This document shows positions 9,548 to 18,939 of a stretch of DNA of 64,000 nt, piece by piece. Position numbers and translations under genes: made by a program. Position 1 is the first letter of the stretch; each line of letters starts with the position of its first letter. The notes under the pieces are model-generated. The model worked only from the letters and a program-made list of their open reading frames with translations. It had not been told where the DNA came from and ran no database searches. Source of the stretch: Oscillospiraceae bacterium (GTDB taxonomy: Bacteria; Bacillota; Clostridia; Oscillospirales; Ruminococcaceae); contig JAAVID010000006.1 in the NCBI GenBank assembly GCA_014799395.1, forward strand, positions 64,282-128,281, in the 5' to 3' direction.

Positions 9548-9745
9548 ATGGATTTGAAGAGGCAGGTATTGGCGTTCTTGGCGGAATTTCAAATGCCGCG
9601 CACGAAGTTTTGTCAAAAGATCGGTATTAGCGCAACGTCGTTATACCGATGGCTGCACGGAGACTTAAAGCTTAGCGCAGAGACCATTGGGCGTATTGAG
9701 GAGTTCCTAAGTCGTTATATCCAAGTTCTGTCAGAGAGCGCTTGA
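9548..9745 (+). CDS. Small HTH DNA-binding protein (XRE-like)
   Basis: 65 aa 'MPRTKFCQKIGISATSLYRWLHGDLKLSAETIGRIEEFL'. Confidence 0.8.
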   Translation: MDLKRQVLAFLAEFQMPRTKFCQKIGISATSLYRWLHGDLKLSAETIGRIEEFLSRYIQVLSESA

Positions 9746-9843
9746 ATATTCGACAAAAGAAAAACACATTAAAAGAGACAAAACAAAAACTATAAAAAGG
9801 AATTATCCCTTGAGAATTTGTTAATAAACGGAGGATTTTTATT

Positions 9844-10494
9844 ATGGAGCAGAAAAATAAATTGCAAGTCAATCCCGTACAAAACCTTACAATCAATTAC
9901 ATCGAGAGTACGGCAATGCAAGCAGCCAAAGCGCTAAATAATGTAATTTTTGCTGAGGATACGGTTATTATGCCAACTTATATTGATGCTACTCTGGCAT
10001 ATTTTAAGTTGGGAATTTTCTTTCAAAATTTATCCATTAACGATGTGGGGTACGACGATTTCTGCGGGCGCTATATGGCGGGCGAGTTTGACGAGTACAT
10101 GAAAGTTTTGGAAAACGACCGTTATGCGCTTTGCTTTGATAAATCGGTTAATTCAAAAATTGAACAGAAAAAAGCACAGGTGAGCCGCGAAAAGTTGGCT
10201 AAGGCTATTGCAAGCGAACTCAAAGCGGCTCTTGTGGAAAGTTCCCTGGGTAATGCCGCAACCGAGTTACTGACAACGATAAACACGACTTTGCAGAAAA
10301 GCGTCGAGAACTTTGATAAAATCAGCTCTGACGATATTCAGAAATTCATTTCGAGCTTTGCGGATTTGTCCGACGAGCAGAGCATAGTGCAGGCAGTCTT
10401 GGATAGCGTAAAAGCGGATAAATCTGCTAAGTCTAAAAAAACCGTGAAGAAAAAGGAACCTATGCAGATCGGTACGAACACCCCCACGGAGTGA
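9844..10494 (+). CDS. Hypothetical protein
   Basis: 216-aa ORF after cggagg RBS. Confidence 0.55.
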   Translation: MEQKNKLQVNPVQNLTINYIESTAMQAAKALNNVIFAEDTVIMPTYIDATLAYFKLGIFFQNLSINDVGYDDFCGRYMAGEFDEYMKVLENDRYALCFDKSVNSKIEQKKAQVSREKLAKAIASELKAALVESSLGNAATELLTTINTTLQKSVENFDKISSDDIQKFISSFADLSDEQSIVQAVLDSVKADKSAKSKKTVKKKEPMQIGTNTPTE

Positions 10495-10511
10495 TTTGGG
10501 GCGGCGCTTAG

Positions 10512-11033
10512 ATGAAGAATATATTAAACACCGATCCGCGCAAGCTACCCATGTCTAATGGTAAGACTCTGGAGCAAAATCTGCTTGACCAAGCTACTTT
10601 ACTCAAAGAGCTTATCCAAAAACATCTCAAGGACTATCTACGGTCTCACCACCCTAACAGATACATTCGCAGTGGAGGTCTGGAGAATTCCGTTGTCGTT
10701 GAGAACAGCGTTCGCGTTGTCGGGGATCGGTTGCAAGTGCTCGTGTCATTCAACGAAAGCGCCAATCATCGCTCCGGATACGGAGTATGGAGTATCAAGG
10801 ACGGCAGAGGCAAATACGATGACGACGATGGCTCCTTTTCGAGCGGTGGAAATGTCAACACCGCGTTATTGCTGAATAACGGATATAAGGTGACGAAACC
10901 CGTATGGTTTGCAGATGTACCTAATTTCGGGTATCGGGAGGGAGCTGAGTTCGTGCAGAAGGCAATCGCCGAGTTTAACCGTATCAATCCTATGGGGCTG
11001 ATCTTAAGCGATAGCGATATAATTATAAGGTAA
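10512..11033 (+). CDS. Hypothetical protein, possible HK97-gp10-like morphogenesis protein
   Basis: Pattern 'GGLENSVVVENSVRVVGDRLQVLVSFNE..GYGVW' reminiscent of gp10-like proteins; weak. Confidence 0.35.
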   Translation: MKNILNTDPRKLPMSNGKTLEQNLLDQATLLKELIQKHLKDYLRSHHPNRYIRSGGLENSVVVENSVRVVGDRLQVLVSFNESANHRSGYGVWSIKDGRGKYDDDDGSFSSGGNVNTALLLNNGYKVTKPVWFADVPNFGYREGAEFVQKAIAEFNRINPMGLILSDSDIIIR

Positions 11034-11187
11034 TATAGCGTGGTTTGTGGCGGCAAATAAATACAAAAAGAAAACCAATGCCGCCCGACCGCTATATATT
11101 CCAAAATGAAAGCAAGGCGCATACAATATATTGTATGCGAGCTGTATGAAACAGCAATTTTATCCGATTGGATTAAGGAATGTAAAA

Positions 11188-11394
11188 ATGGAAAACTATT
11201 ACAGAGATTTATGCAACGATTTGGAGAGCAAATTGTTTAGAGCCAGCGAAGAAATCGAAGTTCTAAAGCAAAAACAGCAGAAACTGGAGGACACACTTTG
11301 GCATTTGTCCTACAATTGGAACACGCTGACAAAATCTGTTATAGGCGTTGGTGTGATACTGACGATTTTGGTTGTGAGCTCTCTCATTGCGTAA
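11188..11394 (+). CDS. Small coiled-coil protein with C-terminal TM helix
   Basis: MENYYRDLCNDLESK..SVIGVGVILTILVVSSLIA; start re-set after taagga. Confidence 0.5.
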   Translation: MENYYRDLCNDLESKLFRASEEIEVLKQKQQKLEDTLWHLSYNWNTLTKSVIGVGVILTILVVSSLIA

Positions 11395-11587
11395 AATAAG
11401 GAAGATAAAAATATGGACATATATCGTTATAGACGACGGGTATTCGTAGCCCGTCGTCTATGGAGGAATAATAAGGATTAAATAGGGTAAAAAATACTAT
11501 GGTTCGCAACTAAAAAAAACACCTAAAAATACTATTGCTAACCTCTTACAAAAACAAATCCCTTGGTTTTTCAGAAAAGAGGTAAAT

Positions 11588-12100
11588 ATGTATTTTAATG
11601 GAATTAACGAGGCGTTCTGCGTGAGTGGACGTGAGCTGTATTACGATTTGCGGCTGGAGATTGGTTTGCTTGAGTTCTATATAACGGTCGATACCCAAAC
11701 CTTTGGCAAAACCGGGACAACTGTTGATGATCTCGAATTTTATATGGATCCGCTCGATGCACTTGAAATCTGCGAGCACTACTTACCGACCGATGAGGCA
11801 TATCGGGTGCTGCTCAAACTCAAATACTATCGTAAACAGCAGGTAGCGAAAAAAGACAAAGCTTATTATAAGCTCCGTAAACGTATCAAGGAACTTGAAT
11901 CCGAGTTGGAAGAGCAAAAAAGTCTTGTTGAAGTTGTGCAAATAGACAAGGACAAAGCGGCTCTGATTGACCTATATTTTAATGGCGATCATTGCGTCGC
12001 CGCTAATGAATTTGCCGTTCTCCTGCGGCAAAACGGGATAAAGCCTAATTTGAGTTTAGTCTACAACACAATGAAAAAAATTGGGGTGGATAACGAATGA
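11588..12100 (+). CDS. Hypothetical protein with central coiled coil
   Basis: 170-aa ORF after agaggt RBS. Confidence 0.55.
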   Translation: MYFNGINEAFCVSGRELYYDLRLEIGLLEFYITVDTQTFGKTGTTVDDLEFYMDPLDALEICEHYLPTDEAYRVLLKLKYYRKQQVAKKDKAYYKLRKRIKELESELEEQKSLVEVVQIDKDKAALIDLYFNGDHCVAANEFAVLLRQNGIKPNLSLVYNTMKKIGVDNE

Positions 12101-12311
12101 GGGTGCCATAAAGCATTTGCCAACACCGCTTGGTATCGACAGTGGCTATGTACGGCTCGATAGCCGAATGAAAAATGCTCGTGAGTGGCAACGGGCAACG
12201 CCTGTAATTACACCAAAGGGACAGGCTGAACTGCTCAAATACTTTAGGCGCAATAAAAATAAATTGGGTGTTGCTCAGCTAGCCGAGGAAGAGGACGGTG
12301 ATGTGAAATGA
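12081..12311 (+). CDS. Hypothetical protein
   Basis: Overlaps preceding and following ORFs in operon-like arrangement; TTG start uncertain. Confidence 0.35.
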   Translation: MGWITNEGAIKHLPTPLGIDSGYVRLDSRMKNAREWQRATPVITPKGQAELLKYFRRNKNKLGVAQLAEEEDGDVK

Positions 12312-12821
12312 CAGAGACGTTGGAAAAGCTTGTGATTGAGGTTATCGACGGCGCTCAAAGGAAATATGATCGTGACAATGCCGATAACTATATTTTACGC
12401 TGCAAAAATGCCGAAGTGCTGTGGTATCAGCCCGCTACTCTTATTGCGTGTGTACGTTTTATTGAGGATAAGAACAAGAACGAATATCACCTTTATAACC
12501 GATGCCACGAATATCTGGCTCCGGGAGATCAGGTCAAAGTGTACTATACCACCAATGCGGCTAAGGGGGTGGATAGCCGTCCGCAATGGCGTTCCGAACT
12601 TTATGAACGAGTATGGGCAAAAATTCCCCGTTTCCTGCGACTGCTGCGAGGAGACCGAGGAATGCTGCGATACCACTTGCTGCTCCGAGGCGGCAATGCG
12701 TCAGCAGAACAAGGATACCGAGATAGTTGAGGAATGGAGCGAGCGTATTGAGGGTACAGAAGACGAGATACACGAATATGAAAAGAACGAGGGCAAAAAC
12801 AGCCCGTTCAGTAAAAAATGA
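12308..12821 (+). CDS. Hypothetical protein apparently spanning two frames (+1 shift near CCCC 12626-12629)
   Basis: Frame 1 plausible from MTETLEKLVIEVIDG to WAKIP; frame 2 plausible from VSCDCCEETEECC to SPFSKK. Confidence 0.4.
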
Positions 12822-12982
12822 CAAACTTTAACTGACTAAAGTGATTTGCGCATAGCTGAAAGTTCCCACAAGCGGAGAAAGGGCTTAAGGGCAATGATTG
12901 CCTAAGCCGCTCTCCGCTTTGCGGGGAAGAAAATTTTAAAATCAAAAAAAGAGAAAAACAATTAAAAAGGATATTTGGCAAA

Positions 12983-15900
12983 ATGCTACGGCATACTTAT
13001 CATGCCGTAACCACTCTGTTTGGGCTGAACAAAATGACGGGCAAACTCAGCTTTTTAGGTTCCGATGTCGGGAGCGGCTGGCTTAACAGTTACAAGGCTA
13101 ACCAAGCGGAGATAAGGGCGACGGTAAACCTTGTAAACGAGCTTAAGGCATCGTTTGACGGAGTTGCTATCTCGCAGGAAATGGCGAACAAGGTCTCCGC
13201 AAGTACGAATATCGCACTTAAAGCATTGGTCAACGACTTTACCGCCGGTAAGATAACGTCGACCGAATTTGCGGCAGGGTTGAACGGACTGTCTTCAAGT
13301 TTAAGAACGGCAGAGATAAGAGCGGCGGCGTTGAAAACGGGCGTTAAGAACTTGGGCATTGCGATGGCAAACATCGCCGTGAGTATGGCGGCGGTATGGG
13401 CTGTAACCTCGGTTATCTCACTTGTCGTAAAAGGAATCGACGAGCTGGTTCACAGGGAGGAAAAAATCAAGGAATCCTCCGAGGAGGCTAAAACCGCAAT
13501 TGGTGATCTGAGGAACGAGTTGGATAATCTTCAGTCCACCACAAAGGATATCGGCAAGGATTTCGCAAAGTTGGCGCAAGGAGTGGAAAATCTCGGTAAG
13601 GCTAATCAATCCCGCGGAAAACTAAGCACCGATGATTATGCTACATTCCTTGACCTTAGCAACCAATTGGCTGAGCTTTACCCCACACTTACAAGGGGCT
13701 ATGACGAGAACGGAAACGCTATCCTCAATCTGTCGGGCGATGTCAACACCATAATAGGCTCGCTAGAAAATCTATTAGAGGTACAGCAGAAGATAGCTAA
13801 TCAGTCTATCGTAGACAAGATACCCGATATATGGGCAGGGTATAAGATAGATTTTGATAAGTACTCCAAGGCATACGATAATTATGAGGCTGTTGTAAGT
13901 TCGTATCTTAAGACGCTGGATATGCTTTCATCCTCTGAGAAAAAGTTCACCGTTACGGACTCGTCTATGCACTCCAAGATCATAGCAGCCGCTCGTAATA
14001 TAGGTCTTGACAACGGAGCGCTTTTCGGGAACAGTTTGTCCGCACTGTACAGCGAGCATAAAGTCAACCTCGATCACGGCGAGGGCAAATTCAAGAGCGC
14101 GAAATGGGATCTGTCCTCTTTGTCGGACGAAAAAATAGAGCAGCTCAAAAATGAACTGGGTAAATTAGCGTCCGAATATCAAAGCGCGGCGAACTCCACG
14201 AAGAACAAAATCCAAGCCGCCAATGCCGAGATGTCGGGCTATATCAACACTTGGCTCTCCAATGAATGGAACTTTGTTAAACTGGAAAAGCCCATGCAGA
14301 ACGCTCTGCGGGAGGTTTTGTTAAACGGCGATTGGGTTAATCGTTTACCTAACAATATAGACACGGGCGACTGGAGTGAGGTAAGCAATTGGCTAAGCCA
14401 GAACTTCCTCTATGCCGCCAGAAATATAGATTCCGATGAAATACAGGAGTCTATCGCGGACGCTGTCGAGGGAACGCTCTCGGTTGACGCGTTGCAGGAA
14501 TTGATAGACAAACTCAAAGAGATAGATGGCTTTGATGAGGATAATCCTCTGCTGATATATCTCCAAACCAAGCTAGATGTCAAGACAGACCTTATCAATG
14601 GCGTTAAGGCAAGGCTCAAAGAAGAATACAGGAATAAGGTCATAGAGCTGTCGGACAACGATCTGCAAATCGCGGCAAACTTGGAGATACCGTATGATAC
14701 GCTCCTGTCTTGGGATGAGCTGCTGAGAAAAATACAGAACTTCAAGGACGGCAAGCGTGTAATAAGGGATTTCACCGAGGAGCTGGAAGACCTTTCAGAT
14801 GTCATTGATGAGGTCGTAAGCAAACAGAAAAAACTTGCGGATGTGTTCCAAAAGGTCTCTTCTGGCGCAAAACTAGCGGCGGAAGAAGTATATGAACTGT
14901 TGAAAGAGTTCCCCGAACTCTACAAATACCTTGAGCTTGTCGACGGAAAATACACCGTATCTTCCGAAGGTATCAAGGCAATGAATCAAGAGAGCGTTGC
15001 AAAGCTACAGGAAACGCTCAAAAAAGACATTGAAGATAAATCGGCTGATATAAACGACTTAAAGAGCCTTTACGATATGGCTAAAAAGCTCAATGCCGAA
15101 ATCAATCCGAGTGATGACAGTTTAAAGGAGTATCAGGAGCTCTATGCGAGAACTCAATCCCTAAGGGACAAATACAATATTACTTCGTCTACGGGACTCG
15201 AATATGGGTTCCTTGACAACAATACGGATAAGCAGTTTTCAGCCGCTCTCGATAGGCTGCAAGATGATTTGGACGGTTTCAAAGCTCTTGCAGAGATAGC
15301 TGGGGAGGTTTTTGACGAAAAGGCGCTTGCTATTGCCGGCATTCAGGAGGGCTTTAAGACCGCTAAGGACGAGATCGTTGACTATAACAAGGATATTCAA
15401 GCGATAGACAGCGCGATCAAGTCACTAAAAGATAATGCCTCGCTTACTTATGACGAGATGAACGAACTTGTTGCAATCGCTCCCGACCTTCAGTTTGAAG
15501 AAGATCCGAACGACAGCGGTAAGTTCACGATAGCAATAGAGGCATTGGAAGAATTAAAGGATAAGAGTTACGAGACGCGTAACAGCTATATCGATGACCG
15601 TCTCGCAGAAACCCAAGCAGAGCTTGATGCGGCGGAGGCAACTAAAGAGTCACTTGCCGAAAAGATGGAATACTTTGACAAGTACGCTGAATTTACCGCA
15701 CAGGCTTTATCGGGTTTTGCGAGCAAACTGGACGTGCAAGAGCAGATAGATATAGCGTCGGCACAGACCGAAGAGCTGAAAAAGGTCGTTGAAATGCTCA
15801 AGGCATTGCGGAAAGACCTTACCTTTGACACCGATAGCAGTAATGCGCTTGACAATGAGATAGACTATTACAAGACCATTACTTCCGATGTCGAGATAAT

Positions 15901-16705
15901 GCGCGACAAGTACAAGGACGCTCTCGACAAGGAGATAGACGATCTCGAGGACGCTAAGAAGGCGTTAAAGAATGCCAACGATGAACGGCAGCGCGAACTT
16001 GACCTTATCGAGGCGCGGAATAACCTTGAAAACGCCAAGAAACGCAAGGTCTGGGTGTATAGCAAGGAGAGCGGCTTTCAGCAGGTTGCCGATGAGGGCG
16101 CGATTAAGAAAGCGGAGGGAGAGTACCGCGATGCTATTACTGATATACAAGCGGCAGAGATCGACAAGGAGATAGAGCTCCGCGAAAAGCAGAAAGAGGC
16201 GCTTGACGAAAATACAAAAGCTCTGACGGAGCTAGAAAAGGATATACAAGATGCTCTGACGGTGGAACAAGCCAAGTCGGCGTTGGGGATTACCGATGAA
16301 ACAGACTTACTGAACTTACTGCCAGATGTCCAAGCGGAGATAAAGGAAGGCTTTACAAATACCCTTGTTGAAAAAGCAAACAAAGAAAACGAGGGCACCA
16401 AGTTCCAGTCTATCTCATTCGAGGACGTTCTAAAATCTATGGGTATAACAGCCTCGCCTGATATCATTAAGGATATGGTAAGAGACACTATGGATACGGT
16501 TCAGTCGAAAGCAAAAAACGCCATTGTCAACGGACTCAAAGATCAAGCGGATGCCGCCGTCACGAATGTTGTCAACAATAACAATAACACCGTCAACAAC
16601 CCCGTGATTAACATTAACGGCACCAGCAATCCCGAAAGAATGGAACAGGTTGCCAGGAAAGTTCTGCACGATGTGCTCGTCAAGGCCAGGAATTCGACCA
16701 TATAA
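12983..16705 (+). CDS. Phage tail tape-measure-like protein
   Basis: 1240 aa, long coiled coil, hydrophobic segment 'LGIAMANIAVSMAAVWAVTSVISLVVKGI', C-terminal Asn-rich 'VNNNNNTVNNPVININGTSNPERMEQVARKVLHDVL' typical of tape measures. Confidence 0.65.
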   Translation: MLRHTYHAVTTLFGLNKMTGKLSFLGSDVGSGWLNSYKANQAEIRATVNLVNELKASFDGVAISQEMANKVSASTNIALKALVNDFTAGKITSTEFAAGLNGLSSSLRTAEIRAAALKTGVKNLGIAMANIAVSMAAVWAVTSVISLVVKGIDELVHREEKIKESSEEAKTAIGDLRNELDNLQSTTKDIGKDFAKLAQGVENLGKANQSRGKLSTDDYATFLDLSNQLAELYPTLTRGYDENGNAILNLSGDVNTIIGSLENLLEVQQKIANQSIVDKIPDIWAGYKIDFDKYSKAYDNYEAVVSSYLKTLDMLSSSEKKFTVTDSSMHSKIIAAARNIGLDNGALFGNSLSALYSEHKVNLDHGEGKFKSAKWDLSSLSDEKIEQLKNELGKLASEYQSAANSTKNKIQAANAEMSGYINTWLSNEWNFVKLEKPMQNALREVLLNGDWVNRLPNNIDTGDWSEVSNWLSQNFLYAARNIDSDEIQESIADAVEGTLSVDALQELIDKLKEIDGFDEDNPLLIYLQTKLDVKTDLINGVKARLKEEYRNKVIELSDNDLQIAANLEIPYDTLLSWDELLRKIQNFKDGKRVIRDFTEELEDLSDVIDEVVSKQKKLADVFQKVSSGAKLAAEEVYELLKEFPELYKYLELVDGKYTVSSEGIKAMNQESVAKLQETLKKDIEDKSADINDLKSLYDMAKKLNAEINPSDDSLKEYQELYARTQSLRDKYNITSSTGLEYGFLDNNTDKQFSAALDRLQDDLDGFKALAEIAGEVFDEKALAIAGIQEGFKTAKDEIVDYNKDIQAIDSAIKSLKDNASLTYDEMNELVAIAPDLQFEEDPNDSGKFTIAIEALEELKDKSYETRNSYIDDRLAETQAELDAAEATKESLAEKMEYFDKYAEFTAQALSGFASKLDVQEQIDIASAQTEELKKVVEMLKALRKDLTFDTDSSNALDNEIDYYKTITSDVEIMRDKYKDALDKEIDDLEDAKKALKNANDERQRELDLIEARNNLENAKKRKVWVYSKESGFQQVADEGAIKKAEGEYRDAITDIQAAEIDKEIELREKQKEALDENTKALTELEKDIQDALTVEQAKSALGITDETDLLNLLPDVQAEIKEGFTNTLVEKANKENEGTKFQSISFEDVLKSMGITASPDIIKDMVRDTMDTVQSKAKNAIVNGLKDQADAAVTNVVNNNNNTVNNPVININGTSNPERMEQVARKVLHDVLVKARNSTI

Positions 16706-16757
16706 AACAACCGTTCAAATGGGAATAAAAACCGTTTCGGGGGTATAAATTAGAAAA

Positions 16758-16820
16758 GTGCGTCATTGCCGAAAATGTACTGTGATAGTATGTTTTCTAG
16801 GCAATGGCGCATCTTTTTTA
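16758..16820 (+). terminator. Rho-independent terminator
   Basis: GTGCGTCATTGCC..GGCAATGGCGCAT then C-TTTTTT. Confidence 0.65.
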
Positions 16821-17076
16821 TTTAGCGTAACAAATCAGAAAATCCGTTTCGGGAGTATCCACGAATAAGCCGCTCCCAAACTGCTTTTTTGGTATTTGTG
16901 GTAGAATATCACTTCACTTGAATAAATTGCGGAAAAGGTCGGTCTCAGAGTGTGTTTCCAAGCAATTTAATGCGATAAATTGTTAAAAACAGTCGGAGCG
17001 TTATTTTTTCGAGTGCCGGAATAGGTGGAAAATAGGCTATTTTACCCTTTTTGTGAAAATTTTCTTGAAAAGATGC

Positions 17077-17125
17077 TTGACATTTTTGAACAAATGGTGT
17101 ATACTATGTATATACCAGAGGAGAG
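17077..17125 (+). promoter_or_regulatory. mazEF promoter with operator dyad
   Basis: TTGACA(17077-17082)-17 bp-TATACT; GGTGTATAC tat GTATATACC dyad over the -10. Confidence 0.6.
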
Positions 17126-17133
17126 TGATTTGT

Positions 17134-17382
17134 ATGACAACTTCAATCCAAAAATGGGGAAACAGTCAAGGTATAAGAATTCCAAAGCATCTGTTGGACG
17201 CTGTTAAGCTGACTACAAATGATGAGATAGACATAAGCGCGGAGAGTGATATGCTGATAATCAAAAAGGCAACTCCAACAGCTACTCGCAAAACAATAAA
17301 GGAACTGTTTGTGGGATATGACGGAGAATACAAGCCCGAGGAGATCGATTGGGGCGGACGGGAAGGCAAAGAGGTATGGTGA
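17134..17382 (+). CDS. mazE: MazE-like antitoxin (AbrB fold)
   Basis: MTTSIQKWGNSQGIRIPKHLLDAVKLTTNDEIDIS. Confidence 0.88.
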   Translation: MTTSIQKWGNSQGIRIPKHLLDAVKLTTNDEIDISAESDMLIIKKATPTATRKTIKELFVGYDGEYKPEEIDWGGREGKEVW

Positions 17383-17705
17383 AACAGGGGGATATTGTCA
17401 AGGTAAGTTTCAATCCACAGCAAGGACACGAACAAGCAGGTTACAGACCCGCTCTTGTGATCAGCAATGATGATTTTATTGCTAACGCTCAATTGGCTAT
17501 TGTCTGTCCGATAACCAATACACGCAACAATTTTCCTTTGCATATTCCGCTACCCGATAGCCTCACAACAACGGGGGTAGTGCTGTGTGAACACGTCAGA
17601 ACGCTTGATTTAAACGCTCGGCAGCATAATTATATTGAATCCGTGCCAACCGATTTCTTACGACAAGTTTTAGATGTAGTATTTGCAGAGATAGAGATAG
17701 TATGA
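17376..17705 (+). CDS. mazF: MazF-like mRNA interferase toxin
   Basis: MVKQGDIVKVSFNPQQGHEQAGYRPALVISND; ATGGTGA overlap with mazE stop. Confidence 0.9.
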   Translation: MVKQGDIVKVSFNPQQGHEQAGYRPALVISNDDFIANAQLAIVCPITNTRNNFPLHIPLPDSLTTTGVVLCEHVRTLDLNARQHNYIESVPTDFLRQVLDVVFAEIEIV

Positions 17706-17892
17706 GTATCATCCATATATGGATTACTTTATCATTATAAAGTCAGCTCTTTCCTTTAAATACTGTTGACAAATCAGTTTAAATGGGGTATAATATATAA
17801 GGAAAGTTATCTTCATCAAAGATTTTGTTACGCTACCAAAGAAACAAATATAAAACTTTAATGTTCGCGATTATCTGAAAGGAGTGATATTT

Positions 17893-18072
17893 ATGGCAAC
17901 ATTTTCATTTGACAGACCGTTGGTACTTGATGAAAAGAGTGCAGAAAAATTTTTTGAAATTGCTTTGACACCGGCAAAACCTGACGGTATAAAACCTTAT
18001 TCCTATGAAGAACAAAAAGAGAGCGAGGAAATTATAAAGAAATGGTTCGAGAACCAAAGGAAAAAAAGATAA
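17893..18072 (+). CDS. Putative antitoxin-like small protein
   Basis: MATFSFDRPLVLDEKSAEKFFEIAL..; overlaps downstream GNAT-like gene; own promoter TTGACA-17-TATAAT upstream. Confidence 0.5.
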   Translation: MATFSFDRPLVLDEKSAEKFFEIALTPAKPDGIKPYSYEEQKESEEIIKKWFENQRKKR

Positions 18073-18677
18073 AGGTTTTGTCGCTTGGAAAATTGCTCTT
18101 GCAAGCTGAAACACAGGAAGACAAGCAAGATATTAGGGACTTGCTGTCTTCCTTTTCTTGTTCACAGGATAAGGATATAGAGGATTTTTTACATAATCGT
18201 GCAATTGATTTTGAGCGTATCAACAAAGCAAGAACATATCTTGTTTGTGATGATAATGTTTTACAGGCAGAGGGGAAGCTTATTATTCTTGGATATTTCA
18301 GCACTGCACTCAAAGTGCTTGACATACCCGAAAATATATCAAACCGCTTCCGAAAAAGGCTGGATGGAATGGCGGCTAAACTGTATGGAAATGCCATTAA
18401 ATCAATTCCCTGCTATTTAATAGGTCAGCTTGCTAAAAATTCTGCGATACCGGACGAGCAGTCTATCAATGGTTCGGAGTTGATAGATTGTGCCATATCG
18501 ATAATTCGGTCAGCCGAAACTCTTGTCGGTGGTAGATACGTTTTAATTGAATGTCACGATAACCCGAAGCTGTTAAAATTCTACGAGGACAACGATTTCA
18601 AAGCATTTGCAGAAATACCATATAAAACTGTTCCAATGGTGCAAATGCTCCGTCCTCTTTGCACTACAGAACTTTAA
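18042..18677 (+). CDS. GNAT-like acetyltransferase, possible toxin
   Basis: C-terminal 'RYVLIECHDNPKLLKFYEDNDFKAF' is GNAT-like. Confidence 0.6.
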   Translation: MVREPKEKKIKVLSLGKLLLQAETQEDKQDIRDLLSSFSCSQDKDIEDFLHNRAIDFERINKARTYLVCDDNVLQAEGKLIILGYFSTALKVLDIPENISNRFRKRLDGMAAKLYGNAIKSIPCYLIGQLAKNSAIPDEQSINGSELIDCAISIIRSAETLVGGRYVLIECHDNPKLLKFYEDNDFKAFAEIPYKTVPMVQMLRPLCTTEL

Positions 18678-18939
18678 GTGAACAACACGACGGGAGTTTT
18701 CTTAGTGGATTTAAGGTAAATTGATTGGGGATTGTGCGGTAACATGGTTTTTTATATGCTGTTTTAGAGGGTATATAAAACCCTAAAAAATCCCTAAAAA
18801 AGTTAAAATTTCGCTTAAATTCACTGCTTTGCAAATAAATGAAAAATGAACACAAATGGCTTAATAAAGCGTGTTAATGAGCATTGAGCAAATGCGCTTA
18901 CAAGTGGAAAAACGGCATATTCAGACCCAACTATCCCAA

